Shown piece by piece: positions 30,815 to 41,602 of a stretch of 64,000 nucleotides of DNA (position 1 is its first letter; each line of letters opens with the position of its first letter). A program made the position numbers and the translations under genes. Origin of the DNA: Choricystis sp. odSpoLacu1 (taxonomy: Eukaryota > Chlorophyta > Trebouxiophyceae); contig OY253654.1 in NCBI GenBank assembly GCA_958009055.1, positions 620,001 through 684,000 on the forward strand, in the 5' to 3' direction. The notes beneath the pieces were generated by a model. That model was given only the letters and a program-made list of their open reading frames with translations, was not told the origin of the DNA and searched no databases.

Positions 30815-30823
30815 TTTTTTTTT
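30815..30823 (+). terminator. RNA polymerase III T-run terminator
   Basis: Nine T residues six bases after the discriminator of tRNA-Leu(CAA). Confidence 0.85.
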
Positions 30824-31031
30824 GTAGGTGGGGTCGAGGGGTGTGATGGCGTGTGGTGGTGGGGGTTTGAAACGCTGCCGGGCAGAGGCTCCTTTTTTGC
30901 ACGACTCTTTTCACTCGGCTCACCCACACGCACACCAGACACACACACTCTGCCCAAAGAAGGAAGAAGAAGGAAAAGAAAAAAACACTCGCACACTCTG
31001 CACCCCACCTTTTGACCCCACTGCCTCCAAA

Positions 31032-32034
31032 TCAGAAGAAGCGCCACGGGTCCTGGTCGGGCGGCACGTACGCCCGCGTCCCCGCCTCCAGCACAAACGA
31101 GTCGGCCGCCTTGCGAAACGCGGGCCCCAGCGCGGGCCACAGGTCCTGGGGGCAGGCCAGGTTGAGGGTGTAAAGATAGGGCGTCCCTTTTTTACCGTTG
31201 CGCACCGTCGTGACTGCCCACGCCCGCCGGTACGTCTCCCGCGACGTGGACCTCGTGGAGGGCGACCCCTGGGTCGCATGCTCGTACGTCCAGCGAGGGG
31301 CGCCGTCGGCGGCGCCGACGGAGGGGGTAACGGATTCAACAGTCGCGAGCGCGAGGCGTTGGCCGGCAGTCGTCCGTGCCGTCGATCTGTCCACCAGCAC
31401 CGCGTCCGCCACCGCGCGCGCGGGCCAGAAGGACGGGTCGGTTGCCGGGTCGGACAGTGGGCCGGCGGGAGGGGGTGGGCCGACGGTAACGGAGACTGTC
31501 ACAGCAGCTGTTAGATCAACAAGCTCCGCGACAATCCGTTGCCGCGCGTCGGGCGACAGGGGGGCCGCCGACGAGTACCGCTCCGGCTTGCGGGAGGGGA
31601 CCAGGTTGAGGGTGACGCCGCCGGCGGAGGTGGGGTAGGTGAAGGAGTAGGCGAGGGTGGGGTCGGAGAGGGTGGCAAACTGTGGGGAGGGTGGGTTAAA
31701 AAAGTCAAAAAAAAATCATCACCTTGTTTTGCGCGATCCACCGCCCCCTTTCCACGTTGCCAACCCATCCCCTCACCTTGGCATCCAGCGCGGGTGTCGG
31801 CGCCGGCGCCGGCGCCTCAACTGCCACCGCGTCACCCTCTGCCCACGCTGGCCCCGCAGCCGCCGCCGCCAGGGCCGCCCCCAGCGAGGACGCCAGCAAC
31901 AGGGCCCGCCTGTCTGTGATGGTGGCGTCGTCGGCGGCGGAGGCGGCGGCGACGGTGGGGCGGCGAGGAGGCAGGGAGCGCGGCGGCACGGCGGCGGCGG
32001 CGCGCGACGGCAGGCGCGTGGTGGGGGCGCGCAT
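31032..32034 (-). CDS. PsbP-domain protein of the thylakoid lumen
   Basis: Two exons, 31777..32034 and 31032..31679 (301 aa). The N-terminus is bipartite: an Arg/Ala/Ser-rich stroma-targeting part, then ITDRRALLLASSLGAALAAAAAG with a twin Arg and PAWA/EG cleavage site, pointing to Tat export into the lumen. The mature part has YSFTYPTSAGGVTLNLVPSRKPERY near its start, TAAVTVSVTVG, then KGTPYLYTLNLACPQDLWP and ADSFVLE near the end, the fold pattern of PsbP-like/PPD proteins. Which PPD subgroup is not clear; it is probably not the photosystem II PsbP itself. Divergent from the MED17-like gene, starts 202 bp apart. Confidence 0.75.
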
Positions 32035-32235
32035 TTGTGTGGATTGAGGGGAAGAGTGGGGGAAGGAGCGTGCGTGTGAGTGTATGGAGACGTGTTTGGG
32101 AGTAGGCAGCGGGAGACAGCGCGGCTCCCCAAACAGAAAAGTTGTGCCCGACCCTTTCGCACACTCCAATCGCCGTTTGGGGGGCGAAAAGCGGGCGAGC
32201 GACCACACAACACGCCCCTCTCCCCTCCTCCCAGC

Positions 32236-33707
32236 ATGTCCACCACCCCCTTCATCCCCTCCCTCGGCCGCCACGCGTCCAAGCGGGCGCGCGGGTACGG
32301 GCCGACGGGGGAGGAGGACACGTCCGGCCCGCCCTCGTCGCTGGTAGCGTTTGTGGAGGCGGTGGAGGCTGCCAGGCTGCAGGTGTGTTGGTGTGTTGAT
32401 GTGTGTGTGAGAGAGAGCAGGTGGAGGAGACAACAAAGATCGAACGCCCCCCACCCCTCCCCTCCACACAGGATGAAGCGTCGGCTGCGCCCTATGTGCC
32501 CGCCCCAGACACCGCCCCCACCCCCACTGACGCCGACACTGGCGCCCCCGCCGGCGCGGCCGCCGCCCTGGAAGCCGTGCTGGCGGCCCGGGCCGAGGTG
32601 GACGCGCTGGTGGACGTAATCGATTTGGTCGACTCTGGCGTCTCCGCCACCCTCGCCCCCTGCCCCCCGCGCCGCACCACGCTCGCGTCCGCGGCAGCAG
32701 CCCGGGCGGCAGCGTTGGGCGCACGTCTTGCGGACGCGGCAGACGCGGAAACCAGGCTGCGCAGGGCGGGCGCCGCGCTGCGCGCGCGGCGCGCGCGCGG
32801 GGAGGCCGCGTTTCGAGACGCTGCCGCGCTAGCGGCCGCGGGCTGGCGGCTGGCGCCCGCGCCTCCCGGGGCGCCGTCCGCATTCTCGGCCAGCGTGGCG
32901 CTGCCGGGGGGGGCGCCCGAGCCGACGGTGGAGCTGTCTACCGCACCGAAAGCGGGTGGGTTGGCGGCAGCCGACGCGTCCGCCCCCACCGGCGCCGCCG
33001 TCGGCGCTCCCGCCCTGCACGCCCTCCTGTGCGCTCGCGCGGAAGCTGCCGGCTGGCGAGCCGCCGCGTGGGCGGCGGACGATGAAGCCGCTGCGGCGGC
33101 CGCTGCCGCGACAGCGGCGCGCAGAGGGGGAGGGAGCGCGCCGCCACCACAGCGCACAACGGCGCGGGCCGACCCGGCCGACCACTCGGCCGCGGGCGAG
33201 CTGGTGGGGGCGGCTCGCAAGGCGACCGCCGACGTGGCGGCCGCCGTGGGGGGGGCGGCGCAGGGGCCACCGCCGGCGGCTGCGCGCGCCGCTCCACTCC
33301 TCCTGGCCGCGACGGCAGCAGCAGCCCTCGCAGCCGCCGCGCGGGGGGGCGGCCCCTCGATCCCCACCGATCCTCTGCCCCGCGTCGCCGCCCCAGCCGC
33401 CACCTGGGCGCGCGCCACGCTGGATGGGCGGGCGCTGCTGGCTGCCGCGCGCGCCGCACGCGCGCGCCCGCGCCGCGCGCGCGTGCCGCCTCGGTCTGCC
33501 GATGGAGCCCCCCGCCTGGCGGTCACGCTGGACGTGCCGGGCGCCGCCACCGCGGGCGCGGTCGCGTGCGACGCGTCCGTCGCGGCGGCCGCCGTGGCGG
33601 CGGGGTGTGGCCCGGCCTCCGCGCGCCGCGACACGGCCGCGCGCGTCGCGCCGCGAGACGCGGGGGCGCTGTTGGCGCGCGTGCAGGCGAGCGTGTTGGG
33701 CGAGTGA
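32236..33707 (+). CDS. Ala-rich helical protein, possibly Mediator subunit MED17
   Basis: Two exons, 32236..32382 and 32472..33707 (460 aa). Nearly half Ala. The best-structured part is EAVLAARAEVDALVDVIDLVDSG near residue 110, followed by a predicted helix and REGEAAFRDAAALAA-type text ending AAGWRLAPAPPG. In plant MED17 the equivalent passage is ELTVIIDLID followed by EARFYGALIxLQxxWK, and a beta-rich block follows in both. The similarity is short and in low-complexity context, so the name is tentative. No signal or membrane segment was seen. Confidence 0.55.
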
Positions 33708-33778
33708 AGGGATGCACAAGAAGAGCTATAGCTTGTTTAAAAAAGAATTCGTTTTCAAGCCAAGGAAACCAAAAACAA

Positions 33779-35077
33779 TCACGGTTTTTCCAACCTCACC
33801 TTGTGCAGCTCCCGCCCGCCCACCCCCACAAACGTGCACTCCCCACACCGCCGCCTCACCACGCAGTCCGCGAACCCAGACTCCAGCGCCATCCACACGT
33901 CGACGCCGGGGGTGCCGGCGGCTGCTGTGGCGTTGAGGATTGCGGTTTTGTCAACATCGGAGCCGCCACCGCTGATGAGCACGGGCGGCGTTCCCGCTGC
34001 AGGGCGCGCCAACCAACTCAAAAGATGGTCGTGCCCACTCAGGATGGCGGCAACTTTGGCGCCCGATGTGGCCTCTCTCAAGGGCGCCGCAACGTCATCG
34101 CCACGGGCGCCAACCGCCAGTGAAGAGGGAGGGTGGTGCGACACGACAAATTTCCACCCAGCGCGTGACGCCCGCAGGTCAGCCGCCAACGCCGCAGCCG
34201 CAGCCGGCGCCCCCTCAAACTGGTCAGCCAGGCCGCCCGGGTGCCGCGCCCACTCTGCGTCTCGATACTTTTCGATGAACGGCGACGAATCGAAAAAGAA
34301 AAAAGTGACGCCACCGATCGCGGTGGCAGCTGCACCCGGCACACTCCACGTCCCCGCCCGAGCCGCGTGCCAGCGCGCATTTCTCTCCGTGAGGTGAGGG
34401 TGCAGCTGGGAGGAGAATCCGTATTGGCACGCCGCGTTGGCGTCGACCGCCGCGACTTTCGCACACACTTTGGACGGGGGCGTGTGGGCCAGATCCTTCC
34501 CTTTCAGCTCCCCCCAGTCGTGGTTGCCAGGCACGTTGTACCAGGGCACATTGGCGAGCGCGGGGTGGGTGTAGACATTGACGAATGTGTCATCAAAACG
34601 GGGGTCTGCATGAGACACCAGGCCGTACTGATAAAAATTGTCCCCCACAGATATCACTGCCACGGGGGGAGGGCGAGCCGTGGCAGCCCTCTCCCCCATG
34701 GCGTGTGCCACAGCAGTCTGGTTGGGTGTGCCGCTGCGCCCCCAGTCACCGATCACGAAAAAACGGATCGAAGCGGCACCTGCGCGGGAACGCGCTGCCA
34801 GTCCAGCCGCAGCCGCGATCGTGGCACCCAGAGCAATCACAGACACCGCGATGCAGGCCGCGGTGCGGGCGGCGGAGCGGTGGGGGTGGGGGGGCGTGGT
34901 GGTGGAGGCTGGGGTGGTTGAGAGAGCGAGCGTTAGGTGCCGGGGCGCGCGTGTTTTGGGGAGGAGCAATTCGCCCCGCCAGCCCCCCTTTCTTCATCCT
35001 TACTCACGCTTAGGCGCCAGTGACGAGACTGACGCCTCGCCAGGCGCGGCCTCGACGTCGAGCGCGCTGCCCCGCAT
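33779..35077 (-). CDS. Membrane-anchored acid phosphatase, ACP5-like
   Basis: Two exons, 35008..35077 and 33779..34908 (399 aa). The first ~35 residues are followed by a hydrophobic stretch AACIAVSVIALGATIAAAAGLAA, a signal anchor. Calcineurin-like phosphoesterase motifs are in order: FFVIGDWGRSG, ISVGDNFYQYG, VPWYNVPGNHDWG, FVVSHHPPSS and LSGHDHLLSW, i.e. the metal ligands D, D, Y, N, H, H, H of purple acid phosphatases. Low-molecular-weight ACP5/PAP type by length. It would hydrolyse phosphomonoesters outside the cell or in the secretory path. The start codon is 61 bp from that of the divergent rhodanese gene. Confidence 0.9.
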
Positions 35078-35137
35078 GGCGCGCGACGGTGTTTCGTGCC
35101 CTATTTGTGTCGCGTCAGAATTCCTCTTTGTTTCGCT

Positions 35138-35885
35138 ATGCGTATCGCTCGGCCCTCCCGTCCCTCCCTCCCGACCGCGTCGGCGACGCGTGGGCGTGTG
35201 GCCCGCATCAGCCCACACGCCCCCCCGCCCCGCGCCGCCACCACGTCGGAGCGGGGGGCGAGCGGGCTGGACGTGAACGGGTCGCGCCCGACCAGCCCCA
35301 AGGCGTGGGAGGAGATGAAGAGCGTGCTGCGTAAGAAGGGGGTTAAGGTGACTTTTTTGTGTGTTGTGTGATTGTGAAAGAGGGGGGACGGCTGTTTCTT
35401 TTCATCATCAACCACCGTTCTCATCCCCAACCCACACCCACTCAGTTCATCCCGCCCCAAGAGCTTGTCTTCGCCCTCAAGCGCGGCACCCCCGTCCTGG
35501 ACGTGCGCCCCCCAACGAGTTCAAAGCGGGCCACATCGAGGGAGCTGTCTCGGTGCCTCTCTACCGCCCGATCACGGGTCTCTCCCCTCGGTCGATCGCG
35601 CGTCGCGCCGTCTTCCTCTTCTTTGGTGTCCTCAACGGCACAGAGTCCAACCCCAACTTTGGGCAGGAGGCGCGCGCCGCGCTCAAGGGGCGGCGCGAGT
35701 GCGTTGTCGTGTGCAATATCGGCGGCAAAATGGAGTCGACTGAGACCAACGCCGCCGGCCAGATGTCGCGCTCGCTGTCCGCCGCGTTTGAGCTGGTGAG
35801 TGGGGGGGTGGTGGATCGCGTGATTGTGTTGAAAGATGGTGTGAATGGTTGGATGAGGTCGGAGCGCGAGGTGACGACCGAGTGA
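35138..35885 (+). CDS. Plastid rhodanese-like protein, one-base frame break
   Basis: Two exons, 35138..35347 and 35446..35885. The first 50 residues (MRIARPSRPSLPTASATRG...) look like a transit peptide. Exon 2 begins FIPPQELVFALKRGTPVLDVRP, where the frame fails, and continues one base off as NEFKAGHIEGAVSVPLYRPITG, FFGVLNGTESNPNFG, VVVCNIGGKMESTE, SRSLSAAFELV, DGVNGWM. The order matches plant chloroplast rhodanese-like proteins of the STR10/STR14 kind. The usual active-site Cys loop reads CNIGGKM. The break is inside a C6 run at 35508-35513 where C7 would restore the frame. Confidence 0.8.
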
Positions 35886-36787
35886 AGCTGGTGAAGAATT
35901 GAGAGAGACGAGAGCGAACGACAGGAGCCGAAGCGAGCGAGGCAACCAGAACACAAGCGCGTTTTCTTTTTCCCTTCTTTCACAAGAACAGAAGCCCGGC
36001 CCCGCGCGGTTCTTGATGGATGGCGATCGGGCGGTTTGGTGTAACAACGCGGGCAGAGGGTAGACAAACAACACGCGGCGGGAACACGAAAATCAACTCG
36101 CTCGCAAGAACACAACTCTTCGCATCTTCGCTCAAGCCCCTGCGCTCCTCGCGGCCAGGTACGTATCTGCCCTCCCCGCTCCTCTCTCGCGTTGCCACCA
36201 TGGGCACACCCACCCGCTCGGCTGCCGAGGCAGCGTGTGTGTGTGGCAGGAGGGTGCTCTCCGCCCCGCAAAGTCTTCGCCCCACGTACACGCGGCGCCG
36301 GCCCCGCCGTGCTCCCCTCTGCCCCCTCCTCCTCCCACCTGTGCTGCCCCGCATGTGGAGCCCGTGTGTCGCTTGCCATTGGCGGGACAGGCCCCGGCTG
36401 GCGGCCCAGGGAGGGCGCAGCGGGGCGGAGGAAACGCAGAAGGCGTGCGAGCTGGAGGGGCGTGTTTTGGGGGGGCCGCGCCCCACCACCGCGTCCTGTC
36501 ACTCACCACACCTGGGCGGGTGACGCTGATGCCTCGTGCCACCCGCATGCTGGCAAACGGGGCCAAAGCGCGGGTGCCGGGGCAGCGCAGGCGCCCCGAC
36601 AACCTTGCGCCCCCCGCGCAACAAAACCTCACCGTTCGCCCACCGGCACCCCTCGTCTTCCCCCCCCACTCTCTCAGGCGAATGTGCGCCTGAGACACCA
36701 AGCGGTGCCCGCGCCGAGCCCGAGCCACGGCGAACAAACCACCGTCCGTCGCGGAGGAGGGAAGTTTCGCCCCCTCCTTCACTCAAC
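35886..36787. other. Gene-poor stretch, uncertain content
   Basis: About 900 bases between two plus-strand genes. The best candidate is a plus frame around 36199-36480 containing CCPACGARVSLAIG, a possible zinc-binding pair, but no consistent exon structure or family could be made out. The remainder looks non-coding. No call is made. Confidence 0.4.
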
Positions 36788-38991
36788 ATGTCGTCGCGCC
36801 CCCCCCGCCGCGGCGCCCCGCCACCCCCCACCGCTTCCGTGGACGTGGACGCCGACGCTGAGCTGGCGCGCCGCCTGCACGCCGAGCTGAACGCGGCGGG
36901 CGGCGGCGCCGCGCGCGCGCGCGCGGCGCCAGACCGAGTTTTACACGCCGCCGGCTGTGGTGGCTGGCGACCGCCCGCCCACCACGCCCGCGCGTGGGGG
37001 TGGCCCTGGCAGCAGCAGCGATGACGCGCCCAGGCGGCGGGACAGGGGAGGAGGAGGGAGTGCGTTGCTGCCGCCGGCCGTGAAACGCGCACCCTCCCCT
37101 GCCGCCCCCTCGTCCGCCGCCAAACGCCCCAAACGGGGCACGAATGATGCGGAAACAACTGATGGCGCCGCCACCGCCACGCCCGCAGCGGCGGCGCCGC
37201 CCCCGAGGCGCGGCGCGGAGCCGCCGTCGCCGCCCGCCGCGCCGACGCCCAAGCCCGCGTCCCTCTCCGTCCCTCGCTTGCCCATGATTGCGGTGGGGGA
37301 CGCCTGGTACCGAGGCCGCGTGGCTGCGGATGACACTGCCGGCGGCCGCGTGCTCATCGAGTGCAGCGTAGTCCCCGGCGTTTCGCGCCCCTTTTGGCTG
37401 GAGCGCGCTTCCACCCGCATCTGGCGCGGCTCATACAAGGGGCGCGACTGGAAGTACCTGGGGGACGGCGCGTGGGAGCCCAAGAAAGGGGGTGGAGGTG
37501 GCAGCAGCGAGCCTGCCAAAAAGAAACACGACGACGCCGACACGCCGCGCGCGCCGCCGCGGCGGCTGCCCGCTGAGCGGCCGCCCCCCATCCGGCGCCA
37601 GCCGGTGCGGGCGGCAGCCCCGGCGCCGGGTACCGCGACTCCCGCGGCGTTGGGGCTGGCGGGGCCGACGCGGCCGCCGGCAGAGGCGAAGCCGGCGGCG
37701 CAGCCCAAGCTGGCCACAGCGCCGTCCGCGGGCGGCAGCAGTGGCAGCGGGCGGGGTGGTGGCACCCGTCGCGCGCGTGCGCCGCCCCCGCCCACGCGGC
37801 GGGGCGCGGCTGATCCGCCAGTCGCTGAAAATGACGCGACGGCGGCGGCGGCGCCCCCCCCCGCCGCCCTCGCCCCAGCGCCGGCCGCCCGCCACCCCCT
37901 CCTCCCCCGTCAGACGGCACGGCCGTAAAGCGCGCCCTCCCACCCGCAACGCGCTGGATGATGAACCCCTCCCGCTTGACGGCGACAGCGACGACGGCGA
38001 TGTGAGTGAAGGTGGCGCGCAGCCCACCACCCTGCCGCCCCCACCTGCTCCCACCGTGGCGCCCTCCCCCAAGCCCCGCCGCACGGCCGCCGCGGGCGGG
38101 TCGACGGGCGGGTCGGCGGGCGCCGCCGCGGCCGCGCGGGGCTCCCCCGCGCGGCGCGGCGCGCTCGCCGCGGCTGCCGCCAGCGACGACGGCGACGGCG
38201 ACGGCGGCGCCTGGCGCGGCGCCAGCGGGGGCGGCGCCCTGTTCAGGAAGCCGGCACCGCCCCCCGTGGCGACGGGGAGGCGGGGCAGTGGGAATGGGGG
38301 GGGGAGTGGTGTGGCGCCCCCGACCGCGCGCGCGGTCGGGGGCGGGAGGCACACTTCGCGCCTTTCGCCCCGCACGCGAAAGGCAAACGTCGACGTGCGT
38401 TTTTCTCAGCGGGCGCTCCCCCAACCCCAAGCCCCGCCGCTCGACTCGGACGATGAAGCCGAACTAGGCGCCGGCTTCGGTCCCCCCCGCCGCATGGCGG
38501 GCGGCGGCCGTGGCACGCCTCGGACAACCGCCGCCCTGCTGGCGGCCGCGGGCGTCGCGTCGGACGACGATGGTGGTGGCGGCGCGCCCGCACGCGGCCG
38601 CCCCCGCGGCGGCGGCGCGCTCGTCTCCGTCGCCTCCTCCTCCCTGGCCGCGCGCGCCCCCCTGCTCGCCGCCCTGGGGTCGCCCCCGCCCGTGGTGGAC
38701 CCGCTGCTGGCCAGCGCGGCGGCCGCGGTGGCCTCGCGGCGCGGGCGGCCGCGCCTGTCGCGCGGTGGTGGCGCGGTGGGGCGGCCGAGGGCAGCGGCCG
38801 TCGCTGCAGCTGTCGCCGCTGCAGCCCTGGCCGCCACCCCGCCCGGCAGTGGCCGCGGCGCCGCCGTCGTGGCCGCGGTCGCAGAGGCGGTGCGCGGCGG
38901 GTCGCCCCGCCTGCCGCCGCTGGCCGCGGCGGCGGCGCCGCCACTCCCCCTGTTCAAGCCCGAGGCGGTGGTTGTGACGGCGGCCGAGTGA
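36788..38991 (+). CDS. Tudor-like nuclear low-complexity protein, frame broken twice
   Basis: Read as one protein of about 730 residues. It starts MSSRPPRRGAPPPPTASVDVDAD with AELARRLHAELN, shifts frame in a (GC)n run at 36908-36926, continues with a KRPKRG nuclear-signal-like stretch and one ordered domain: MIAVGDAWYRGRVAADD, VLIECSVVPGVSRPFWLERAS and TRIWRGSYKGRDWKYLGDGAW at about 37281-37480. That domain has the size and WY/WL pattern of Tudor/Agenet or EMSY-type chromatin readers, but I cannot place it. It shifts again in a C9 run at 37854-37862 and ends in a Gly/Ala/Arg-rich, acidic-patch region to 38991. Both breaks fall in simple repeats, so sequence error is likely. Confidence 0.6.
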
Positions 38992-39442
38992 TTGTCTGTG
39001 ATGAGAGAGTGGGGAAAGAAGAGATAGGCGAGAGTGGACACCAACGAAACCTTCTGTTTTTTTCATTCTTTGCGCCCCGCTTCTTTGCTTTGGTTGTTTT
39101 GATTTTTCGTTGCAGTCGTTTGGCTGGCTTTTGCTTTGCAACAAACCCCAAGCCAAGAGAAACTCTGCAGAGAGAGACACACAAAAAACGTTTTTTTTTT
39201 CACGGGAATGGTTGTTTTCTCTCATGATTTTTCTTGCACACGGGCGCGGCGGCCAAACAAAAGAAAGTAGGGGGTAGGGTACTGCCTGCGCGTGTGCCGC
39301 GTTCCTCCTCCACGCGGGGGGGCGCACCAGGGGCGCCCGCGTTTCCCTCGCACAAAAAAAACACACGCGCGTCGTTTTTCGTGGCCGCCGCCACCGACCG
39401 CCGACCGCCAAACGCACCCTCTTTCTTGTCAACCACGACCAT
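38992..39442. other. Intergenic between convergent genes
   Basis: About 450 bases; T-rich and A-rich blocks near 39057-39100 and 39190. No gene was seen. Confidence 0.6.
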
Positions 39443-40277
39443 CTACTCAAAGTAGCCCTGCTTGCGGGCCTGGACCCCGATCTGGGCCAGGGTGAGGCAG
39501 ACAAAGAGGCCGACGTGGTAGATGGTGAAGTACAGCCAGAAGGGGGAGTCAACGGCGGGGCCGGTGGGGAAGTGAGCAAGTTCGGCGCCAATTGATTCAG
39601 TCAATTTCCCGAACAGGGAGCCACCGCCGAACGAGGGGGCGGGCGACGCGGCCGGCACGGTCCACCCGAGGAAGCCGATGGCCAGGGCGAGAGGATCTTT
39701 GTTAAGCCACTTGTAAGGGGAGCCAGCGCTGTGGAGAGGGAAGGGGAAGGGAGAGGGGTGAGCGAGCGGCCGCGGTTGTGTGAGGACGGGAGGAGAGGGA
39801 GAGGGAGAGGAGGAGAGCGGGGTGAGGCCGCGGGGTTTTTCCGCGCTCCCCTCTCTTTCTGCGGCGGTTGGTGCCTCCTTCCCAAAACCACACACACACA
39901 GTCTCACTATCCCACACTTACGCCTGCACGGAGACGGTGCGGCGGGCGGCGGGGCGCGCGGTGGAGCGGCGGGCTGGAGGGGGGGGAAAGAGGGTGAGGC
40001 TGGGAAACGCGCTCTCTCAACGGTCAACACCCGGCGTGGCTGCCGCCTGTGTCCCCCAATTCAATGAGAGGGATGTGCGCGTGTTTCGATGGGCGGTGGT
40101 GTGGGCAGCGGGAGGGCGGCGAGAGGCAGGAGACTGCAGCGCGAGTCGCGGAATGGGAGGTCGAGACCCCCCAGTGCTGGGCAAGCCTCTCACCGCCTCC
40201 CCAGACACGCGCCGCCCCAATCCGACGCCCCACGCACCGATGGCAACGCGCTTGGAGGCCAGGCGGGCGGTCTGCAT
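39443..40277 (-). CDS. PSAO: Photosystem I subunit O
   Basis: Three exons, 40238..40277, 39922..39973, 39443..39728 (125 aa). Residues 1-30 are a transit peptide (MQTARLASKRVAIARRSTAR). The mature part shows WLNKDPLALAIGFLGW, then SLFGKLTESIGAELAHFPTGPAVDSPFWLYFTIYHVGLF, then CLTLAQIGVQARKQGYF, matching PsaO closely (GTELAHFPTPPAL, WHVGLFICLTFGQIGFKGR). PsaO is a two-helix membrane subunit at the PSI side that docks mobile LHCII; it is found in green and red lineages. Exon 2 is 52 bp. Divergent from the ureidoglycolate lyase gene, starts 112 bp apart. Confidence 0.95.
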
Positions 40278-40388
40278 GGTGGCTGGAGAGAGGTGGGAGG
40301 AGTACGAAAGCGAAAGAGAAAAACGGAACTGGGGAGACAACGAAGCTCGCTCACACACCGTCACGACCCCCCCCCCAAAGACAACGCC

Positions 40389-40913
40389 ATGCCGCTGGCC
40401 AGCCTGCCTGCCGTCGAGTTGACGCCGTCCGCCTTCGCGCCGTTTGGCTGGATTGTGCCTCCAGTGGTGGACGGCGCCCCGTTCGATGAAGCGACTGAAA
40501 CCCCCGTCCGTGGCTTCGACGCCGGCACCCCCCGCTTCTGCATCCTGCGCCTCCCTGCCGCCGGCCGCGACAAGCTGCACTTTGACCGCATCACCCACCA
40601 CAAGATGGTCGACCAAACGCTGGGCGGGGTGGGGGGCAAAGAGTGGTTTATTGGGGTCGCGGCAGCGGGCGCGACCGGCGACGGCGATGGGCCTTCGATA
40701 AGTGAAATCACCGTGTTCCGGGTGCCGCCCCGAGTGTTTATAGTCCTGAAACGCGGCACATGGCATGCAGGCCCCCTGTTTGTGGGAGGGGATGGAGAGG
40801 ACGGGGAGGCGGCGGCCGATTTTCGAGACTTTTTCGACGCGGAGCTCGCGGACACCAACATCACCGACCACACGACGCACGTGCTGGGGGGGGGGGTGGA
40901 CGTGGTGGAGTGA
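40389..40913 (+). CDS. Ureidoglycolate lyase family protein
   Basis: Single exon, 174 aa. Matches the AllA/ureidoglycolate lyase fold: VELTPSAFAPFGWIV at the start, CILRLPAAGRDKLHFDRITHHKM, EWFIGVAA, ITVFRVPPRVFIVLKRGTWHAGPLF and the plant-type ending ADTNITDHTTHV. Bacterial AllA releases glyoxylate and urea in purine breakdown; the plant-algal relatives in this group are less well tested, so the substrate is inferred. The TGA stop at 40911-40913 is followed immediately by plastid-derived DNA, so the gene has no 3' flank of nuclear composition. Confidence 0.82.
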   Translation: MPLASLPAVELTPSAFAPFGWIVPPVVDGAPFDEATETPVRGFDAGTPRFCILRLPAAGRDKLHFDRITHHKMVDQTLGGVGGKEWFIGVAAAGATGDGDGPSISEITVFRVPPRVFIVLKRGTWHAGPLFVGGDGEDGEAAADFRDFFDAELADTNITDHTTHVLGGGVDVVE

Positions 40914-41078
40914 GGATTTAATGTTGCTGTTGTTGCTGTAAATACACACCGCCCGCCACGTAAAAAACGTCGAGTAGGGATGCGACAGGGCTTCAAAAGT
41001 TCATATAAACGTGTGATTATTACTGTTAAAGCAGGCCAAACAATTCAGTTATTACCAGCCTCGTCAGATGCTGTCTAA
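40914..41078 (+). pseudogene. rpl23: rpl23, 3' part (plastid copy in nuclear DNA)
   Basis: The frame reads [21 protein letters not shown], then [25 protein letters not shown] to a TAA at 41076-41078. This is the C-terminal half of plastid ribosomal protein L23 (VNTHxxPRKKRR, YKRVIVTLK). The N-terminal half is missing. It is in the same frame as the upstream lyase, separated by its TGA. Confidence 0.9.
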
Positions 41079-41140
41079 TTTGAGTACGTACGCCGTAATA
41101 TCAGAACATTATACATAATTTTTTCACTTAAACACTTTAT

Positions 41141-41536
41141 ATGGGAATTCGTTTTTTTCGAGCATCAACGCCGGGGACACGTAATTGCTCTGTGTCAGAT
41201 TTTAAAGAAATGACACGCAGCAAACCCGAAAAATCATTACGTGTTTCACAGCACCGGTCAGTAGGACGCAACCGTGGAATTATTACAAGTCGCCATCGTG
41301 GTGGTGGGCATAAACGCTTCTACCGTTTAATCGACTTTAAACGATGTAAATTTGGCGTACCCGGGAAAATTGCCGCCGTCGAATACGACCCGAACCGAAA
41401 TGCGCGACTTGCTCTTGTTCACTACCAGGACGGGGAAAAGGGCTACATGCTATACCCTCGCGGATCGCACATCGGTCAAATCGTACTTTCAGACGTCCAG
41501 GCACCCGTTTCGATCGGCGATTCACTACCACTTCAA
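41141..41536 (+). pseudogene. rpl2: rpl2, 5' part (plastid copy in nuclear DNA)
   Basis: ATG 41141 opens [20 protein letters not shown], then [58 protein letters not shown], and [12 protein letters not shown]. This is plastid ribosomal protein L2 up to about residue 132 of roughly 275. The rRNA-binding C-terminal half is absent. Codon use is AT-rich, unlike every neighbour. The ORF continues about 35 codons into unrelated sequence. Confidence 0.93.
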
Positions 41537-41602
41537 ATGAATGTGAAAAACAGGCTGCAAACTAGACTACCAGAAAATCAAATCAAAACAAAACACTCTC
41601 CA

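Larger units (their letters stand above)
40914..41536 (+). other. Plastid DNA inserted in the nuclear genome (NUPT)
   Basis: About 620 bases with much lower GC than the flanks, carrying the end of rpl23, the short rpl23-rpl2 spacer and the first half of rpl2 in the order and orientation normal for the plastid ribosomal-protein cluster. The left border is within a few bases of the ureidoglycolate lyase stop. The right border is near 41536, where similarity to L2 ends (SIGDSLPLQ). Neither frame contains a stop or frameshift, suggesting a young insertion or a chimeric assembly join. Confidence 0.88.

Noticed and set aside
36192..36890. Plus-strand frame containing CCPACGARVSLAIG
   Set aside because: Two Cys pairs are suggestive, but only one pair is clear, no exon structure holds together, and the frame runs into the next gene out of its frame.
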